DNA of 17,487 bases from Burkholderiales bacterium. GTDB taxonomy: Bacteria > Pseudomonadota > Gammaproteobacteria > Burkholderiales > SG8-39. The stretch covers positions 1 to 17,487 of the forward strand of contig JADGRR010000013.1 in NCBI GenBank assembly GCA_017880745.1, written 5' to 3'. Both the position numbers and the translations under genes were made by a program. Of this stretch, positions 1-8,581 are shown piece by piece. The notes below the pieces were generated by a model. The model worked only from the letters and a program-made list of their open reading frames with translations. It searched no databases and had not been told where the DNA came from. Position 1 is the first letter of the stretch. Each line of letters opens with the position of its first letter.

Positions 1-59
1 ATGCTCACGTTTGCCCCCAGCGTGGCCCCGGGGTGGATGATGGCGCTCGGGTGAATCAC
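1..59 (-). CDS. lpxA: UDP-N-acetylglucosamine acyltransferase LpxA, N-terminal fragment
   Basis: Only the first 19 codons are inside the window. The minus-strand reading begins at a GTG and gives V-IHPSAIIHPGATLGANVS, the start of the left-handed parallel beta-helix (hexapeptide repeats) typical of LpxA. LpxA carries out the first step of lipid A synthesis in the cytoplasm, moving a hydroxyacyl chain from acyl carrier protein to UDP-GlcNAc. The GTG shares one base with the fabZ stop codon (TAGTG), so translation is probably coupled. The usual gene order lpxD-fabZ-lpxA supports the call. The remainder of the gene lies beyond the left edge, so catalytic residues cannot be checked. Confidence 0.88.
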   Translation of the reverse strand, partial: MIHPSAIIHPGATLGANVS

Positions 60-493
60 TAAATCGGACGCAGGGTGCAGAGCAGTTCCGCCTCTGCAAC
101 CAGCGCCTCGCCGACGTAAGCCTTGCCGGCGTATTTCACCACCGAGCGCACGTTACGCTCGATGCTCACCTCCAGAATCAGCTGGTCGCCTGGGATCACC
201 GGCTTCTTGAAGCGCGCCCTATCGATGCCGGCAAAGTAGTAAACGGATTTGTCGTCCGGTTTGATGCCCATGGTGCGAAACGACAGGATCGCCGCCGCCT
301 GCGCCATGGCTTCGACGATGAGCACGCCGGGCATGACCTTGTAATACGGAAAATGGCCGTTGAAATAGGGTTCGTTGACGCTTACGTTTTTCAGCGCCCG
401 GATGCGCTTGCCCAGCTCGCATTCGATTACCCGGTCTATGAGCAGGAACGGGTAGCGGTGCGGCAGGTATTCAAGGATTTCGTGGATGTTCAA
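59..493 (-). CDS. fabZ: 3-hydroxyacyl-[acyl-carrier-protein] dehydratase FabZ
   Basis: A 144-residue hot-dog-fold dehydratase, the normal family length. It removes water from beta-hydroxyacyl-ACP in each round of type II fatty acid synthesis in the cytoplasm. It competes with LpxA for the same hydroxyacyl-ACP, so pairing the two genes makes metabolic sense. The N-terminal LPHRYPFLLIDRV motif is present. The catalytic histidine is H47 in GHFP and the catalytic acid is E61 in VEAMAQ. The start is a TTG at 493: a strong ribosome-binding site GGAGGAG lies at 499-505, five bases upstream, and the TTG overlaps the lpxD stop as TTGA. One oddity is lysine 52 in HFPYYKVMPG, where the family nearly always has proline. 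Confidence 0.97.
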   Translation of the reverse strand: MNIHEILEYLPHRYPFLLIDRVIECELGKRIRALKNVSVNEPYFNGHFPYYKVMPGVLIVEAMAQAAAILSFRTMGIKPDDKSVYYFAGIDRARFKKPVIPGDQLILEVSIERNVRSVVKYAGKAYVGEALVAEAELLCTLRPI

Positions 494-1530
494 GCTTTCT
501 CCTCCGGCAGTGACAGTTGTTGCTCGATATGGCGTACACGCTCGCGCAGCGCGTCCAGATGGCGCAGGTGCGCCATACTGCGCGTCCAGCGGCGGTTGTT
601 CTCGGCCGGATGACCGCCATAGGTTCCAGCTTGTTCAATCGACTTCGTGACCACGGCGCCGGCATGGATGATGACGCGATCGGCGATGTCGAGGTGCCCC
701 ACGATACTGGCGGCACCGCCGATCATGCAGTGCTTTCCTATGCGCGTGCTGCCGGCGATTCCGGTGCAGCCGGCGATCGCAGTATGCGCGCCGATGCGCA
801 CGTTGTGCCCGATCTGGATCAGATTGTCCAGCTTGACCCCGTCCTCGACGACAGTGTCATCCAGCGCGCCACGGTCGATGCAAGTATTGGCGCCGATTTC
901 GACGTCGTCGCCGATTACCACCCGCCCTACCTGGGGGATCTTGCGCCAGGTGCCATTGTCCTGCGCGATGCCGAAGCCGTCGGCGCCGATCACCGCGCCG
1001 GAGTGCACCAGCGCGCGCCGGCCCAGGCAGCAACCGGGATAGATGGTGACGCGGGGATAAAGGCGGCTGGCGGCGCCGACCTCGACCCCATCACCGAGGT
1101 GACAGCCCGCCCCGATCACCACGTCCCGGCCCAGCTTGACCCGGCGGCCGACGTACGCCCCGGCACCGATACTGGCGCTGGCCGGGACTGTGGTGCCGCG
1201 TTCGATGACCGCGGTCTTGTGCACCCCGGGCGCGGCTGCTTGCGGCGGGTTGAACAGCGCCGAGACCTTGGCGAAATAAAGGTAGGGATCATCGCAGACG
1301 ATGCGCGGCAACTTGGTCAGGCCGCTATCGGCTCTGCCCAGAATGACGGCGCCAGCGCCGGTACTTGCGAGCTGCTTGCGGTACTTGCTGTGGGTGAGAA
1401 AGCTGATGTGGCGTGCGCCGGCGCTCTCGAGCGTCGCAACCTGGCTTATAGGCGTCTGCGGGTCGCCGAGGATTTCACCACCAAAGCGTTCGACGATCTG
1501 GGCCAGGCGGTATTTCTCGGCCTTAGCCAT
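490..1530 (-). CDS. lpxD: UDP-3-O-(3-hydroxyacyl)glucosamine N-acyltransferase LpxD
   Basis: 346 residues, close to the usual 340-350. LpxD adds the N-linked hydroxyacyl chain to UDP-3-O-acyl-glucosamine, the third step of lipid A synthesis in the cytoplasm. Residues 1-100 form the uridine-binding domain. From about 105 to 290 the protein is a run of hexapeptide repeats (beta-helix), including IGADGFGIAQ near 181. The expected catalytic histidine is H242 in IQIGHNVRIGAH. A helical, Arg/Glu-rich tail (about 315-346) closes the protein, as in homologues that trimerise. The gene starts nine bases after the skp stop with no clear ribosome-binding site, and its last bases overlap fabZ (TTGA). No frameshift or missing motif was seen. 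Confidence 0.97.
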   Translation of the reverse strand: MAKAEKYRLAQIVERFGGEILGDPQTPISQVATLESAGARHISFLTHSKYRKQLASTGAGAVILGRADSGLTKLPRIVCDDPYLYFAKVSALFNPPQAAAPGVHKTAVIERGTTVPASASIGAGAYVGRRVKLGRDVVIGAGCHLGDGVEVGAASRLYPRVTIYPGCCLGRRALVHSGAVIGADGFGIAQDNGTWRKIPQVGRVVIGDDVEIGANTCIDRGALDDTVVEDGVKLDNLIQIGHNVRIGAHTAIAGCTGIAGSTRIGKHCMIGGAASIVGHLDIADRVIIHAGAVVTKSIEQAGTYGGHPAENNRRWTRSMAHLRHLDALRERVRHIEQQLSLPEEKA

Positions 1531-1539
1531 CGGCGCTGA

Positions 1540-2043
1540 CTATTTCCCTGCCGGCTTGTCTTCCAGTGCCTTGATCACTTTGTCCGTGATGTCGATGCGA
1601 GGACTGGCGTAGACCGCCTCCTGGAAGATGATGTCGTATTTCTCGGCCTCGGCAATGGTTTTGATGGTGCGGTTTGCGCGTTCGAGCACCGCGGCCAGCT
1701 CTTCATTGCGCCGCTGGTTGAGATCCTCGCGGAATTCGCGCTGCTTGCGCTGGAAATCCTTGTTCAGATCGCTGAATTCGCGCTCCTTGTTGCGGCGCTC
1801 GGTTTCCGGCATGGTAACCGCGTTCTTCTCCAGGCTTTCCTGCAGCTTGCGAATCTGCTCGGCCATTTTCTGCATTTCCTGGTCGCGCTTGGCAAATTCC
1901 TGCTCGATCTTCTTCTGCGCGCGCACGGCCGGGGCAGCGTCGCGGAACACTCTTTCGGTGTTGACGAAGCCAATTTTGAAATCGGCAGCGGCAGCCGTGC
2001 TGCCTGCCATTGCAATCAACGCGGCAAATACGATTCTTTTCAA
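1540..2043 (-). CDS. skp: OmpH/Skp-family periplasmic outer-membrane protein chaperone
   Basis: Skp traps unfolded outer-membrane proteins in the periplasm and works with BamA, encoded just upstream. I place the start at a TTG at 2043, giving 167 residues: a GAGGAG ribosome-binding site ends seven bases before it. The frame stays open upstream to another TTG at 2058, but that choice would put the ribosome-binding site inside the gene. From 2043 the protein begins MKRIVFAALIAMAGSTAAAA, a clean signal peptide with probable cleavage before DFKIGFVN. The middle (about 30-120 of the mature part) is a long, highly charged Lys/Glu/Gln/Arg helix, the coiled-coil tentacle of the family. The C-terminal part (DIIFQEAVYASPRIDITDKVIKAL) rejoins the small beta body. 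Confidence 0.93.
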   Translation of the reverse strand: MKRIVFAALIAMAGSTAAAADFKIGFVNTERVFRDAAPAVRAQKKIEQEFAKRDQEMQKMAEQIRKLQESLEKNAVTMPETERRNKEREFSDLNKDFQRKQREFREDLNQRRNEELAAVLERANRTIKTIAEAEKYDIIFQEAVYASPRIDITDKVIKALEDKPAGK

Positions 2044-2061
2044 AACTGATCTCCTCAAACC

Positions 2062-4335
2062 CTAAAAGACCTGCCCAAACTGAAACTGCAGGTGCTGAAT
2101 CCTGTCGTTCGCCTTGGCGTTGAGCGGATGGCCATAACTGAGGCGCAACGGCCCCATCGGCGAATTCCAACTGAACGACAGGCCGGTCGAATAGCGCAAA
2201 TCCGACATGCGCATTTTCTCCTCCGCAGCGAATACCTGACCCGCATCGACAAACACCGCCAGCCGCATCGACCGGTCCACGCCGGTTCCGGGCACCGGGA
2301 ACAGCACTTCGGCATTTCCGACCAGGCGCTTGTTGCCGCCCAGGAAGGCGCCTTGCGAATCACGCGGGCCAAGCGAGAAAGAATCGTAGCCGCGCACCGA
2401 AGTGACGCCGCCGGCATAAAAATTCTTGTAAAACGGCAAGGGTTTTCCGCCCATGCCATTGGCTGCGCCGATCTCGCCGTTGAGCATCAGCGTATAAGCG
2501 CGCGATATGGGGTAATACCACTGCACCTGCTCGGTGAGTTTGTAGTATTTCAGCGTTCCCCCCGGCAATCCAGCTTCCATGCTGGCCCGGACCAATGCAC
2601 CCTTGGTTGGCAAAATGGCGCTGTCGCGTTGGTCGCGGATCCATCCGATTGTTCCCGGAAACGCGCTGTTACTTTTGCCGAAGATGTTGACAAAATCCTG
2701 GTACCGTTGCGGACTGGTCTCATTCACGCCGATCTTGGTGTTTTCCGCGCCAAGACCGAAGCCGAGATTGTCTGTCTCGGTCAGCGGCACGCCAAAGCGC
2801 ACTCCTCCGCCGATCGTGTTAGTGGTGTAGAAACCCAAACCCAGCAAAGAAGCATCGATGCGGCGATCGTAGATATCGAAGCCGCGGCTGACACCGTCCA
2901 CCGTGTAGTAGGGATCGGTATAGCTCAAGCCGATGTTCCTGGAGATCTTGCTGGTGTTGAGTTGCAGGCTCAGGTGTTTGCCGCTGCCAAAAATGTTCTG
3001 CTGCGTGATCGAGCCGCTCAGCACCAGTTTTTCCGTGGATGAAATCCCGGCACCGAGCATGATACTGCCGGTCGATTTCTCCTTGACCTTGAGATTCACG
3101 TCCACCTGGTCCGAGGCGTTCGGCACGCCCGGCGTCTCCACGTCAACTTCAGAAAAATACGCCAGCCGCTCCAGGCGCTGTTTCGATTTCTGTATTTTGT
3201 CGCCGTCGTAGTAGGCGCCTTCGAGCTGGCGCATCTCGCGGCGCACCACCTCGTCGCGGGTTCGGGTGTTGCCCGAGATGTTGATGCGGCGCACGTAGAC
3301 CCGCCGCCCCGGGTCGATCATTATTGTCAATGCAACCTGCTTGGCAGTTTTGTCCAATTCGGGAACCGCGTTGGCGTTGGCGAAGGCGTACCCCTCGTTT
3401 CCCAGCCGATCGGTGATCTTCTTGGTGCTCTCGCTGAGTTTTTCGCGCGAGAAGGTCTCGCCTGGTTTCAATTGGATCAGCCGGCGCACTTCCGCCTCCG
3501 GCAGCAGCATCTCTCCGCCTACCTTGACATCCGAGACCGTGTATTTTTCGCCTTCGGTGAGGTTGATCGTGATGTAGATATCCCTCTTGTCCGGCGTAAT
3601 CGACACTTGCGTCGAATCGATGTTGAACTCGAGGTAGCCGTTGTTGAGATAATGTGAACGCAACGTCTCCAGGTCACCGGACAATTTCTGCTTCGAATAC
3701 TGATCATTCTTGGTGTACCAGGTCAGGTACCCCGGCGTCTGCAGCACGAACAATTGCAGCAGGTCTTTTTCCTTGAATGCCTTGTTGCCGATAATGTTGA
3801 TTTGGCGAATCTTGGTGACGTCGCCCTCGTTGATGGAAAAACTGACGCCGACGCGATTGCGTTCGAGCGGCGTGACCGTGGTGACGACGCTGGCGCCATA
3901 ACGCCCGCGCGCCAGGTATTGGCGCTTAATCTCCTGTTCGGCCTGATCGAGCAGCGCTTTGTCGAGAGATCGCCCCTCGGCCAAGCCGGTTTCGCGCAGC
4001 CCTTTGCGCAATGCCTCCTTGTCGAATTCCTTGTTGCCGATGAAATCGATCTGCGCCACCGCCGGGCGTTCCTCGACCATCACGATCAGCACGTCGCGCT
4101 GGACTTCCAGGCGCACGTCTTTGAAAAATCCGGTCGCAAAGAGCGCCTTGATCGCCGCGGCGGCCTTTTCATCGGTCATGGTTTCACCGACCTTCACCGG
4201 GAGATAGCTGAATACCGTACCGGCCTCGATGCGCTGGATGCCTTCGACGCGGATATCGCGCACGACGAAAGGATCGAATGCGTACGCGGCGCCGACCCAC
4301 ATGCAGATGAGTGCGACGGCGAGATGTCTGATCAT
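2062..4335 (-). CDS. bamA: Outer-membrane protein assembly factor BamA
   Basis: 757 residues, a full-length Omp85-family protein and the core of the BAM complex that folds beta-barrel proteins into the outer membrane. A signal peptide occupies about residues 1-19, ending GAAYA. Five POTRA repeats follow (roughly 23-91, 92-172, 175-263, 266-344, 347-420); POTRA1 starts VVRDIRVEGIQRIEAG. The C-terminal half is a beta-barrel. The loop-6 motif is VRGY at 647-650 (VRGF or VRGY is the family signature). The last strand ends in phenylalanine (QFQFGQVF), the expected recognition signal. The gene starts eight bases after rseP and its stop is 18 bases before the skp start. No clear ribosome-binding site precedes the ATG. 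Confidence 0.98.
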   Translation of the reverse strand: MIRHLAVALICMWVGAAYAFDPFVVRDIRVEGIQRIEAGTVFSYLPVKVGETMTDEKAAAAIKALFATGFFKDVRLEVQRDVLIVMVEERPAVAQIDFIGNKEFDKEALRKGLRETGLAEGRSLDKALLDQAEQEIKRQYLARGRYGASVVTTVTPLERNRVGVSFSINEGDVTKIRQINIIGNKAFKEKDLLQLFVLQTPGYLTWYTKNDQYSKQKLSGDLETLRSHYLNNGYLEFNIDSTQVSITPDKRDIYITINLTEGEKYTVSDVKVGGEMLLPEAEVRRLIQLKPGETFSREKLSESTKKITDRLGNEGYAFANANAVPELDKTAKQVALTIMIDPGRRVYVRRINISGNTRTRDEVVRREMRQLEGAYYDGDKIQKSKQRLERLAYFSEVDVETPGVPNASDQVDVNLKVKEKSTGSIMLGAGISSTEKLVLSGSITQQNIFGSGKHLSLQLNTSKISRNIGLSYTDPYYTVDGVSRGFDIYDRRIDASLLGLGFYTTNTIGGGVRFGVPLTETDNLGFGLGAENTKIGVNETSPQRYQDFVNIFGKSNSAFPGTIGWIRDQRDSAILPTKGALVRASMEAGLPGGTLKYYKLTEQVQWYYPISRAYTLMLNGEIGAANGMGGKPLPFYKNFYAGGVTSVRGYDSFSLGPRDSQGAFLGGNKRLVGNAEVLFPVPGTGVDRSMRLAVFVDAGQVFAAEEKMRMSDLRYSTGLSFSWNSPMGPLRLSYGHPLNAKANDRIQHLQFQFGQVF

Positions 4336-4343
4336 GTTCAGGG

Positions 4344-5708
4344 TTAGCCGGAAATCAAGCGATTAATATCGTTATAGAAGGCAAACGCCATCAGAACCAG
4401 CAACAGGGTCAGCCCAAGTTTCTGGCCGATTTCCATGATCCGATCCGATACCGGGCTGCCTTTGAAAATTTCGACCGTATAATACATCAAATGTCCGCCA
4501 TCCAATAACGGAATCGGCAGCAGGTTGAGCACCCCGAGGCTGATGCTGATCAGCGCCAGGAAATTCAGATACGACACCAGCCCGAGCTGCGCTGATTGAC
4601 CGGCATAATCGGCAATGGTCACTGGTCCGCTGAGATTCTTCCATGAGACCTGCCCGATCAGCATTCGCCCAAGCATGCGCAGACTGAATACGGACGTGTC
4701 CCAGGTCTTTTCCACGGCCTTCGCCAGCGCGCTTGCGCCACCATAGCGTACCACGGTAACGAGTTTGTCCAATGCCTGCTGGTCGAGCTTTGCCGCCGCG
4801 CCTATGCGCCCGACTGCGATGCCATTCTGCTGCACCGCTTCTGGAGTAAGCGTCAGCTCGCGGCGTTCGTCTCCACGCTGGTAAGTCAGCCGCAGTTCGC
4901 GGCCGGCATGACCGCGCACCTGTTCTACCAATTCGTCCCACGATCGGATGGGCTTGCCGTTCGCGGTAAGGATGCGATCACCCGCTTGCAGGCCGGCGTG
5001 TTCCGCCACGCTGCCGGACACGATCTGGCCGATCACCGGACTGATTTCCGGTCGATACAGCTTCAAGCCGATCAAAGCCAGCGTGTCGCCTTCAAGCTGC
5101 TCCGCGTCGAAGGGCGACAAATCGAGCGTGCGCCAGTTGAGCTGGTTGCTTCGGTTGAGCACTTCCACCCTCACCTGCGCTCGCTCCAGCGCGAGTTGCA
5201 GCATGCGCCAGCGCACGTCCTGCCAGGACGTCACCGGCTCGCCGTTGATCGCGCGTATGGTTTCGCCCGCTTCGAAACCGGCGCTCGCAGCCGGCGTGCC
5301 CGACGCCGGCATAGCCACCACCGGCCGCGCTTCCTGTACGCCGTGCATGAACAGCAGCCAGTAAATCAGAATCGCGAACAGGAAGTTGGCGAGCGGCCCG
5401 GCGACGACGACGGCATAGCGGCGCCACACGTTCTGCCGGTTGAACGCGCGGCCGAGCTCCTGTGGCGCCACCTCGCCCTCGCGTTCGTCCAGCATCTTGA
5501 CGTAGCCGCCGAGCGGCACCGCGGCGACCACCCACTCGGTCGCGTCCCGGCCGAATCGTTTCTTCCACAACGGCGGGCCGAAGCCGATCGAAAAGCGCAG
5601 TACCTTGACGCCGCAAAGCCGCGCGATCAGGTAGTGGCCGTACTCGTGCACGATGACGAGCGCACCGAGCGCGACCACGAATGCGGCGATCGTATGCAGC
5701 AGGTTCAT
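4344..5708 (-). CDS. rseP: RseP-family site-2 zinc metalloprotease
   Basis: 454 residues, matching RseP length. In well-studied relatives this inner-membrane protease makes the second cut in the anti-sigma factor RseA and so releases sigma E during envelope stress. It also removes remnant signal peptides. The zinc-binding motif HEYGH is at 21-25 in the first membrane helix. The third ligand region NLLPIPLLDGG lies near the C-terminus, with the aspartate at 403. Two PDZ domains lie between the membrane segments (roughly 115-190 and 205-285; the second contains AEHAGLQAGDRI). The ATG start overlaps the dxr stop (ATGA). Its place directly upstream of bamA and skp fits an envelope-maintenance group. 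No rseA homologue is in the window, so the substrate is inferred. Confidence 0.96.
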   Translation of the reverse strand: MNLLHTIAAFVVALGALVIVHEYGHYLIARLCGVKVLRFSIGFGPPLWKKRFGRDATEWVVAAVPLGGYVKMLDEREGEVAPQELGRAFNRQNVWRRYAVVVAGPLANFLFAILIYWLLFMHGVQEARPVVAMPASGTPAASAGFEAGETIRAINGEPVTSWQDVRWRMLQLALERAQVRVEVLNRSNQLNWRTLDLSPFDAEQLEGDTLALIGLKLYRPEISPVIGQIVSGSVAEHAGLQAGDRILTANGKPIRSWDELVEQVRGHAGRELRLTYQRGDERRELTLTPEAVQQNGIAVGRIGAAAKLDQQALDKLVTVVRYGGASALAKAVEKTWDTSVFSLRMLGRMLIGQVSWKNLSGPVTIADYAGQSAQLGLVSYLNFLALISISLGVLNLLPIPLLDGGHLMYYTVEIFKGSPVSDRIMEIGQKLGLTLLLVLMAFAFYNDINRLISG

Positions 5709-6895
5709 GCCCTGGCCGCCATAGCCGCGACCTGCAACGCCGCGTGCCGGCGCGCGGCGGCATCCGCTTCGAGCACGTCATCCAGGCTCGCCAGCGGCCG
5801 CGGGCGCATTTCGTTCATCACCGCCTCGATCACCGCCGTGATGGCAAGAAACGGCAGCCGCCGCTCGAGGAAGGCGGCGACCGCAATTTCGTTGGCGGCA
5901 TTCAGCGTCGCCGGGCTGGTACCGCCTTCCTCCAGGGCACGATACCCCAGCCGCAGCGCCGGAAAACGCACGAAATCCGGCTGCGCAAAATCGAGCCGGC
6001 CGACGCGCGACAAGTCGAGCGAGCCTACGCCCGCTTCAATCCGCTCGGGGTAGGCCAGCGCGTGCGCGATCGGCGTGCGCATGTCGGGGTTTCCAAGCTG
6101 GGCGATGACCGAGCCATCGGCGTATTCGACCATGGAATGCACCACGCTCTGCGGATGGATCACCACCTGGATTTGCTCTGGCGTCGCTCCAAACAGCCAG
6201 TGCGCCTCGATGATTTCCAGCGCCTTGTTCATCATCGTGGCCGAGTCCACCGAGATCTTTCGCCCCATCACCCAGTTTGGATGGGCGCAGGCCTCATCCG
6301 GCGTTACGCTCTGCAGCCGTGCCAGATCGGTTTCCCGGAACGGTCCGCCGGAAGCGGTCAACAGCACACGCCGCACGCCGTGGCTTCCCAGATCACCAGC
6401 GAGGAAACTGGGCAGGCACTGGAATATGGCGTTGTGCTCGCTATCGATGGGCAGCAGCGTCGCACGATGGGTGCGCACCGCGTCCATGAAGATGGGCCCG
6501 GCCATGACCAGGGCTTCCTTATTCGCCAGCAGCAGCTTCTTGCCCGCGCGCGCCGCGGCGAGGGTGGGCGCGAGGCCGGCCGCGCCGACGATAGCCGCCA
6601 TGACGCAGTCGGTTTCGGGATGGGCCGAAACCTGCTCCAATCCTTGCGCGCCGATCAGGATTTGTGTCGCGCCGGCGTCAAGGCGCGCACCCAGTGCCCT
6701 GGCCTGGTCGGCATGCGCCACCACGGCGTAGCGCGGTTTGTGGCGCAGACACAGATCGGCCAGTGCGTCGATGCGCTCATTCGCGCTCAGGGCAAAAATG
6801 CGGAAACGCTGCGGATGCCGCGCCGCGACATCGAGGGTGTTGAGCCCGATGGAACCGGTCGCCCCGAGTATGGTGAGATTCTGCATCCGGCTCAT
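5705..6895 (-). CDS. dxr: 1-deoxy-D-xylulose 5-phosphate reductoisomerase
   Basis: 396 residues, full length. Dxr converts DXP to 2-C-methyl-D-erythritol 4-phosphate with NADPH, the first committed step of the MEP isoprenoid pathway. The NADPH-binding loop GATGSIG is at 11-17. Metal ligands are D151 and E153 (PIDSEHNAIFQ) and E227 (MMNKALE). The substrate loop HPNWVMGRKISVDSATM at about 205-221 is intact. The ATG at 6895 overlaps the cdsA stop (ATGA). An alternative ATG at 6886 would align better with the E. coli start; neither has a clear ribosome-binding site, so the 3-residue extension is uncertain. The product feeds UppS, encoded two genes upstream, through IPP and farnesyl diphosphate. 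Confidence 0.97.
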   Translation of the reverse strand: MSRMQNLTILGATGSIGLNTLDVAARHPQRFRIFALSANERIDALADLCLRHKPRYAVVAHADQARALGARLDAGATQILIGAQGLEQVSAHPETDCVMAAIVGAAGLAPTLAAARAGKKLLLANKEALVMAGPIFMDAVRTHRATLLPIDSEHNAIFQCLPSFLAGDLGSHGVRRVLLTASGGPFRETDLARLQSVTPDEACAHPNWVMGRKISVDSATMMNKALEIIEAHWLFGATPEQIQVVIHPQSVVHSMVEYADGSVIAQLGNPDMRTPIAHALAYPERIEAGVGSLDLSRVGRLDFAQPDFVRFPALRLGYRALEEGGTSPATLNAANEIAVAAFLERRLPFLAITAVIEAVMNEMRPRPLASLDDVLEADAAARRHAALQVAAMAARA

Positions 6896-7737
6896 GACAG
6901 ATATACCAGAGCCGCAACCGGCAGCACCGCAGTGAGGGCATCGATGCGATCAAGCACCCCGCCGTGGCCCGGCAGCAGTGCGCCGCTATCCTTGACGCCG
7001 GCCTGCCGCTTCAATGCCGATTCGAACAAGTCACCGTAAATGCCGATCGCGGTGAGCAACCACAGAAACAGCAACATGCCGAATGTCCCGAAGCGCATCG
7101 ATTTGAGTACATGCGGAAAATGCGCTTGCCCGACCAAGCTCCAGAGCGCTGCGTACAAGCTCACAGCCAGTACGGCTCCGAGGACTCCTTCCCATGTCTT
7201 GCCCGGACTGATCGACGGCGCCAGTTTGTGCCGGCCGAAGCGGCGCCCGGCGAAATAGGCTGCAATGTCCGAGATCCACGCCACCGACATCAGCAGCAAC
7301 AGCAGCAACGGGCCGAGGTTGCGCAGTTCGACCAGCGCCAGCCACGTCGGCACCAGCACCAGAAGTCCAGTCAGGCCCGCCAGCCAGCGCGCCCGGGGCA
7401 GCCAGGAACGCCATAACCACAGGGGCACCACGATCATCCAGAACAGGCTTGCGCCGAGATAGACTGCGGATTGCAGCCCGCCGGGTTGCAGCACGACGGG
7501 GCCCCCCGGCGTATCTCCCCGCGTCAACCCGAACAGCACTGCGCAAACTGCCGCGACGACGACGACATACAGGCCGCCGCCGAATCGCGACAGCTTTATC
7601 AGCTTGCCCCATTCCCATGCCGCCGGGACGACCAATACGCCGGCGAATGCGGCCCAGACGCGCTGCGGCAGCAAGAACAGCGCCGCCAGAAGAACGAGCA
7701 ACAATACCAGCGCTGTAATGACCCGCGTCTTGAGCAT
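6892..7737 (-). CDS. cdsA: Phosphatidate cytidylyltransferase (CDP-diglyceride synthase)
   Basis: 281 residues. This integral inner-membrane enzyme joins CTP and phosphatidic acid to make CDP-diacylglycerol, the precursor of phosphatidylethanolamine, phosphatidylglycerol and cardiolipin. Hydrophobic segments run almost throughout (first helix in ITALVLLLVLLAALFLL). SPGKTWEG in the middle and the C-terminal family signature KDSGALLPGHGGVLDRIDAL at 249-268 are both present; the acidic residues D250, D263 and D266 are the expected metal and substrate ligands. The gene begins 29 bases after uppS and overlaps dxr by four bases (ATGA). Nothing abnormal was seen. Confidence 0.97.
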   Translation of the reverse strand: MLKTRVITALVLLLVLLAALFLLPQRVWAAFAGVLVVPAAWEWGKLIKLSRFGGGLYVVVVAAVCAVLFGLTRGDTPGGPVVLQPGGLQSAVYLGASLFWMIVVPLWLWRSWLPRARWLAGLTGLLVLVPTWLALVELRNLGPLLLLLLMSVAWISDIAAYFAGRRFGRHKLAPSISPGKTWEGVLGAVLAVSLYAALWSLVGQAHFPHVLKSMRFGTFGMLLFLWLLTAIGIYGDLFESALKRQAGVKDSGALLPGHGGVLDRIDALTAVLPVAALVYLS

Positions 7738-7766
7738 AGGTCAATGCGCCCGGCCGATCGGCACAA

Positions 7767-8552
7767 TCAGGCAAGCTCCCTCTTGGGAGGCGGCGATTTT
7801 TCTGCGACCTCGACCTGCTCGCTGGTGCGGCCGAAACGGCGCTCGCGCCGTTGATACGACGCAATCGCCAGATCCAGGGCGGCGGCGTTGAAGTCAGGCC
7901 AGAGCGTGTCGGTGAAATAGAATTCGCTGTAGGCAAGCTGCCACAGGAGAAAGTTGCTGATGCGCTGCTCGCCGCCGGTGCGGATGAACAGATCCGGCTC
8001 GGGTGCGTACGCCATGGCGAGGCAGCTGGCCAGTTGCTCCTCGGTGAATGCGCCATTCTGTTGCGGCCGCGACTCGATCAGGCGTTGCATGGCCTGCAAC
8101 AAATCCCAACGTCCGCCGTAATTCGCCGCGATGGTGAGGGTCATGCCCTTATTGTCGCGAGTCAGCTGCTCGGCTCGCGTAACCAGCTCGGTGATTTTGC
8201 TGCCGAAGGGTGCGAGGTTGCCCACCACTCGCAGGCGTATGCCGTTGCGATGCAGCTTTTCCGCTTCCCGCTCGAGCGCCAGGATGAACAACTGCTTCAG
8301 CATTGACACTTCTTCGGCCGGCCGGCGCCAGTTCTCGGAACTGAACGCGAACACGGTGAGGTATTCGACGCCCCGAGCCGCGCACGCTTTAACCACTTCG
8401 CGCACGATTTCCACGCCGCGCTTGTGGCCGGCCGCGCGCGGCAGCATGCGTTGCTTGGCCCAGCGTCCGTTGCCGTCCATGATGATGGCGATGTGACGCG
8501 GAATCTCCTTCACCTGCGGGATTTCGCGTGTCGAGCTGGAAAACGAGGACAT
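7767..8552 (-). CDS. uppS: Isoprenyl transferase (undecaprenyl diphosphate synthase)
   Basis: 261 residues, a cis-prenyltransferase. UppS extends farnesyl diphosphate with eight IPP units to make the C55 carrier for peptidoglycan and O-antigen synthesis. The catalytic aspartate is D26 in IIMDGNGRWAK. FAFSSENWRRP and the C-terminal block RTGGEQRISNFLLWQLAY...EFYF are typical. The N-terminus is about 10 residues longer than in E. coli and Ser-rich; the ATG at 8552 has no good ribosome-binding site but is the only plausible start after frr. The last 30 or so residues (RRFGRTSEQVEVAEKSPPPKRELA) look like a disordered tail. It sits 29 bases after frr and 29 before cdsA. Confidence 0.96.
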   Translation of the reverse strand: MSSFSSSTREIPQVKEIPRHIAIIMDGNGRWAKQRMLPRAAGHKRGVEIVREVVKACAARGVEYLTVFAFSSENWRRPAEEVSMLKQLFILALEREAEKLHRNGIRLRVVGNLAPFGSKITELVTRAEQLTRDNKGMTLTIAANYGGRWDLLQAMQRLIESRPQQNGAFTEEQLASCLAMAYAPEPDLFIRTGGEQRISNFLLWQLAYSEFYFTDTLWPDFNAAALDLAIASYQRRERRFGRTSEQVEVAEKSPPPKRELA

Positions 8553-8581
8553 GGATGTTCTGGTGTTGGAGGTTGCCCGAC

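Noticed and set aside
517..1539. 340-codon plus-strand open frame
   Set aside because: It is antisense to lpxD, whose hexapeptide repeats and catalytic His are clear. Its Asp/Ala-rich product is the mirror of repeated codons.
2092..3042. 316-codon plus-strand open frame
   Set aside because: Antisense to the bamA beta-barrel region; no motif or ribosome-binding evidence.
4908..7039. Two overlapping plus-strand open frames of 381 and 452 codons
   Set aside because: Antisense to rseP, dxr and the end of cdsA, all with intact catalytic motifs; the products are low-complexity Arg/Ala/His-rich.
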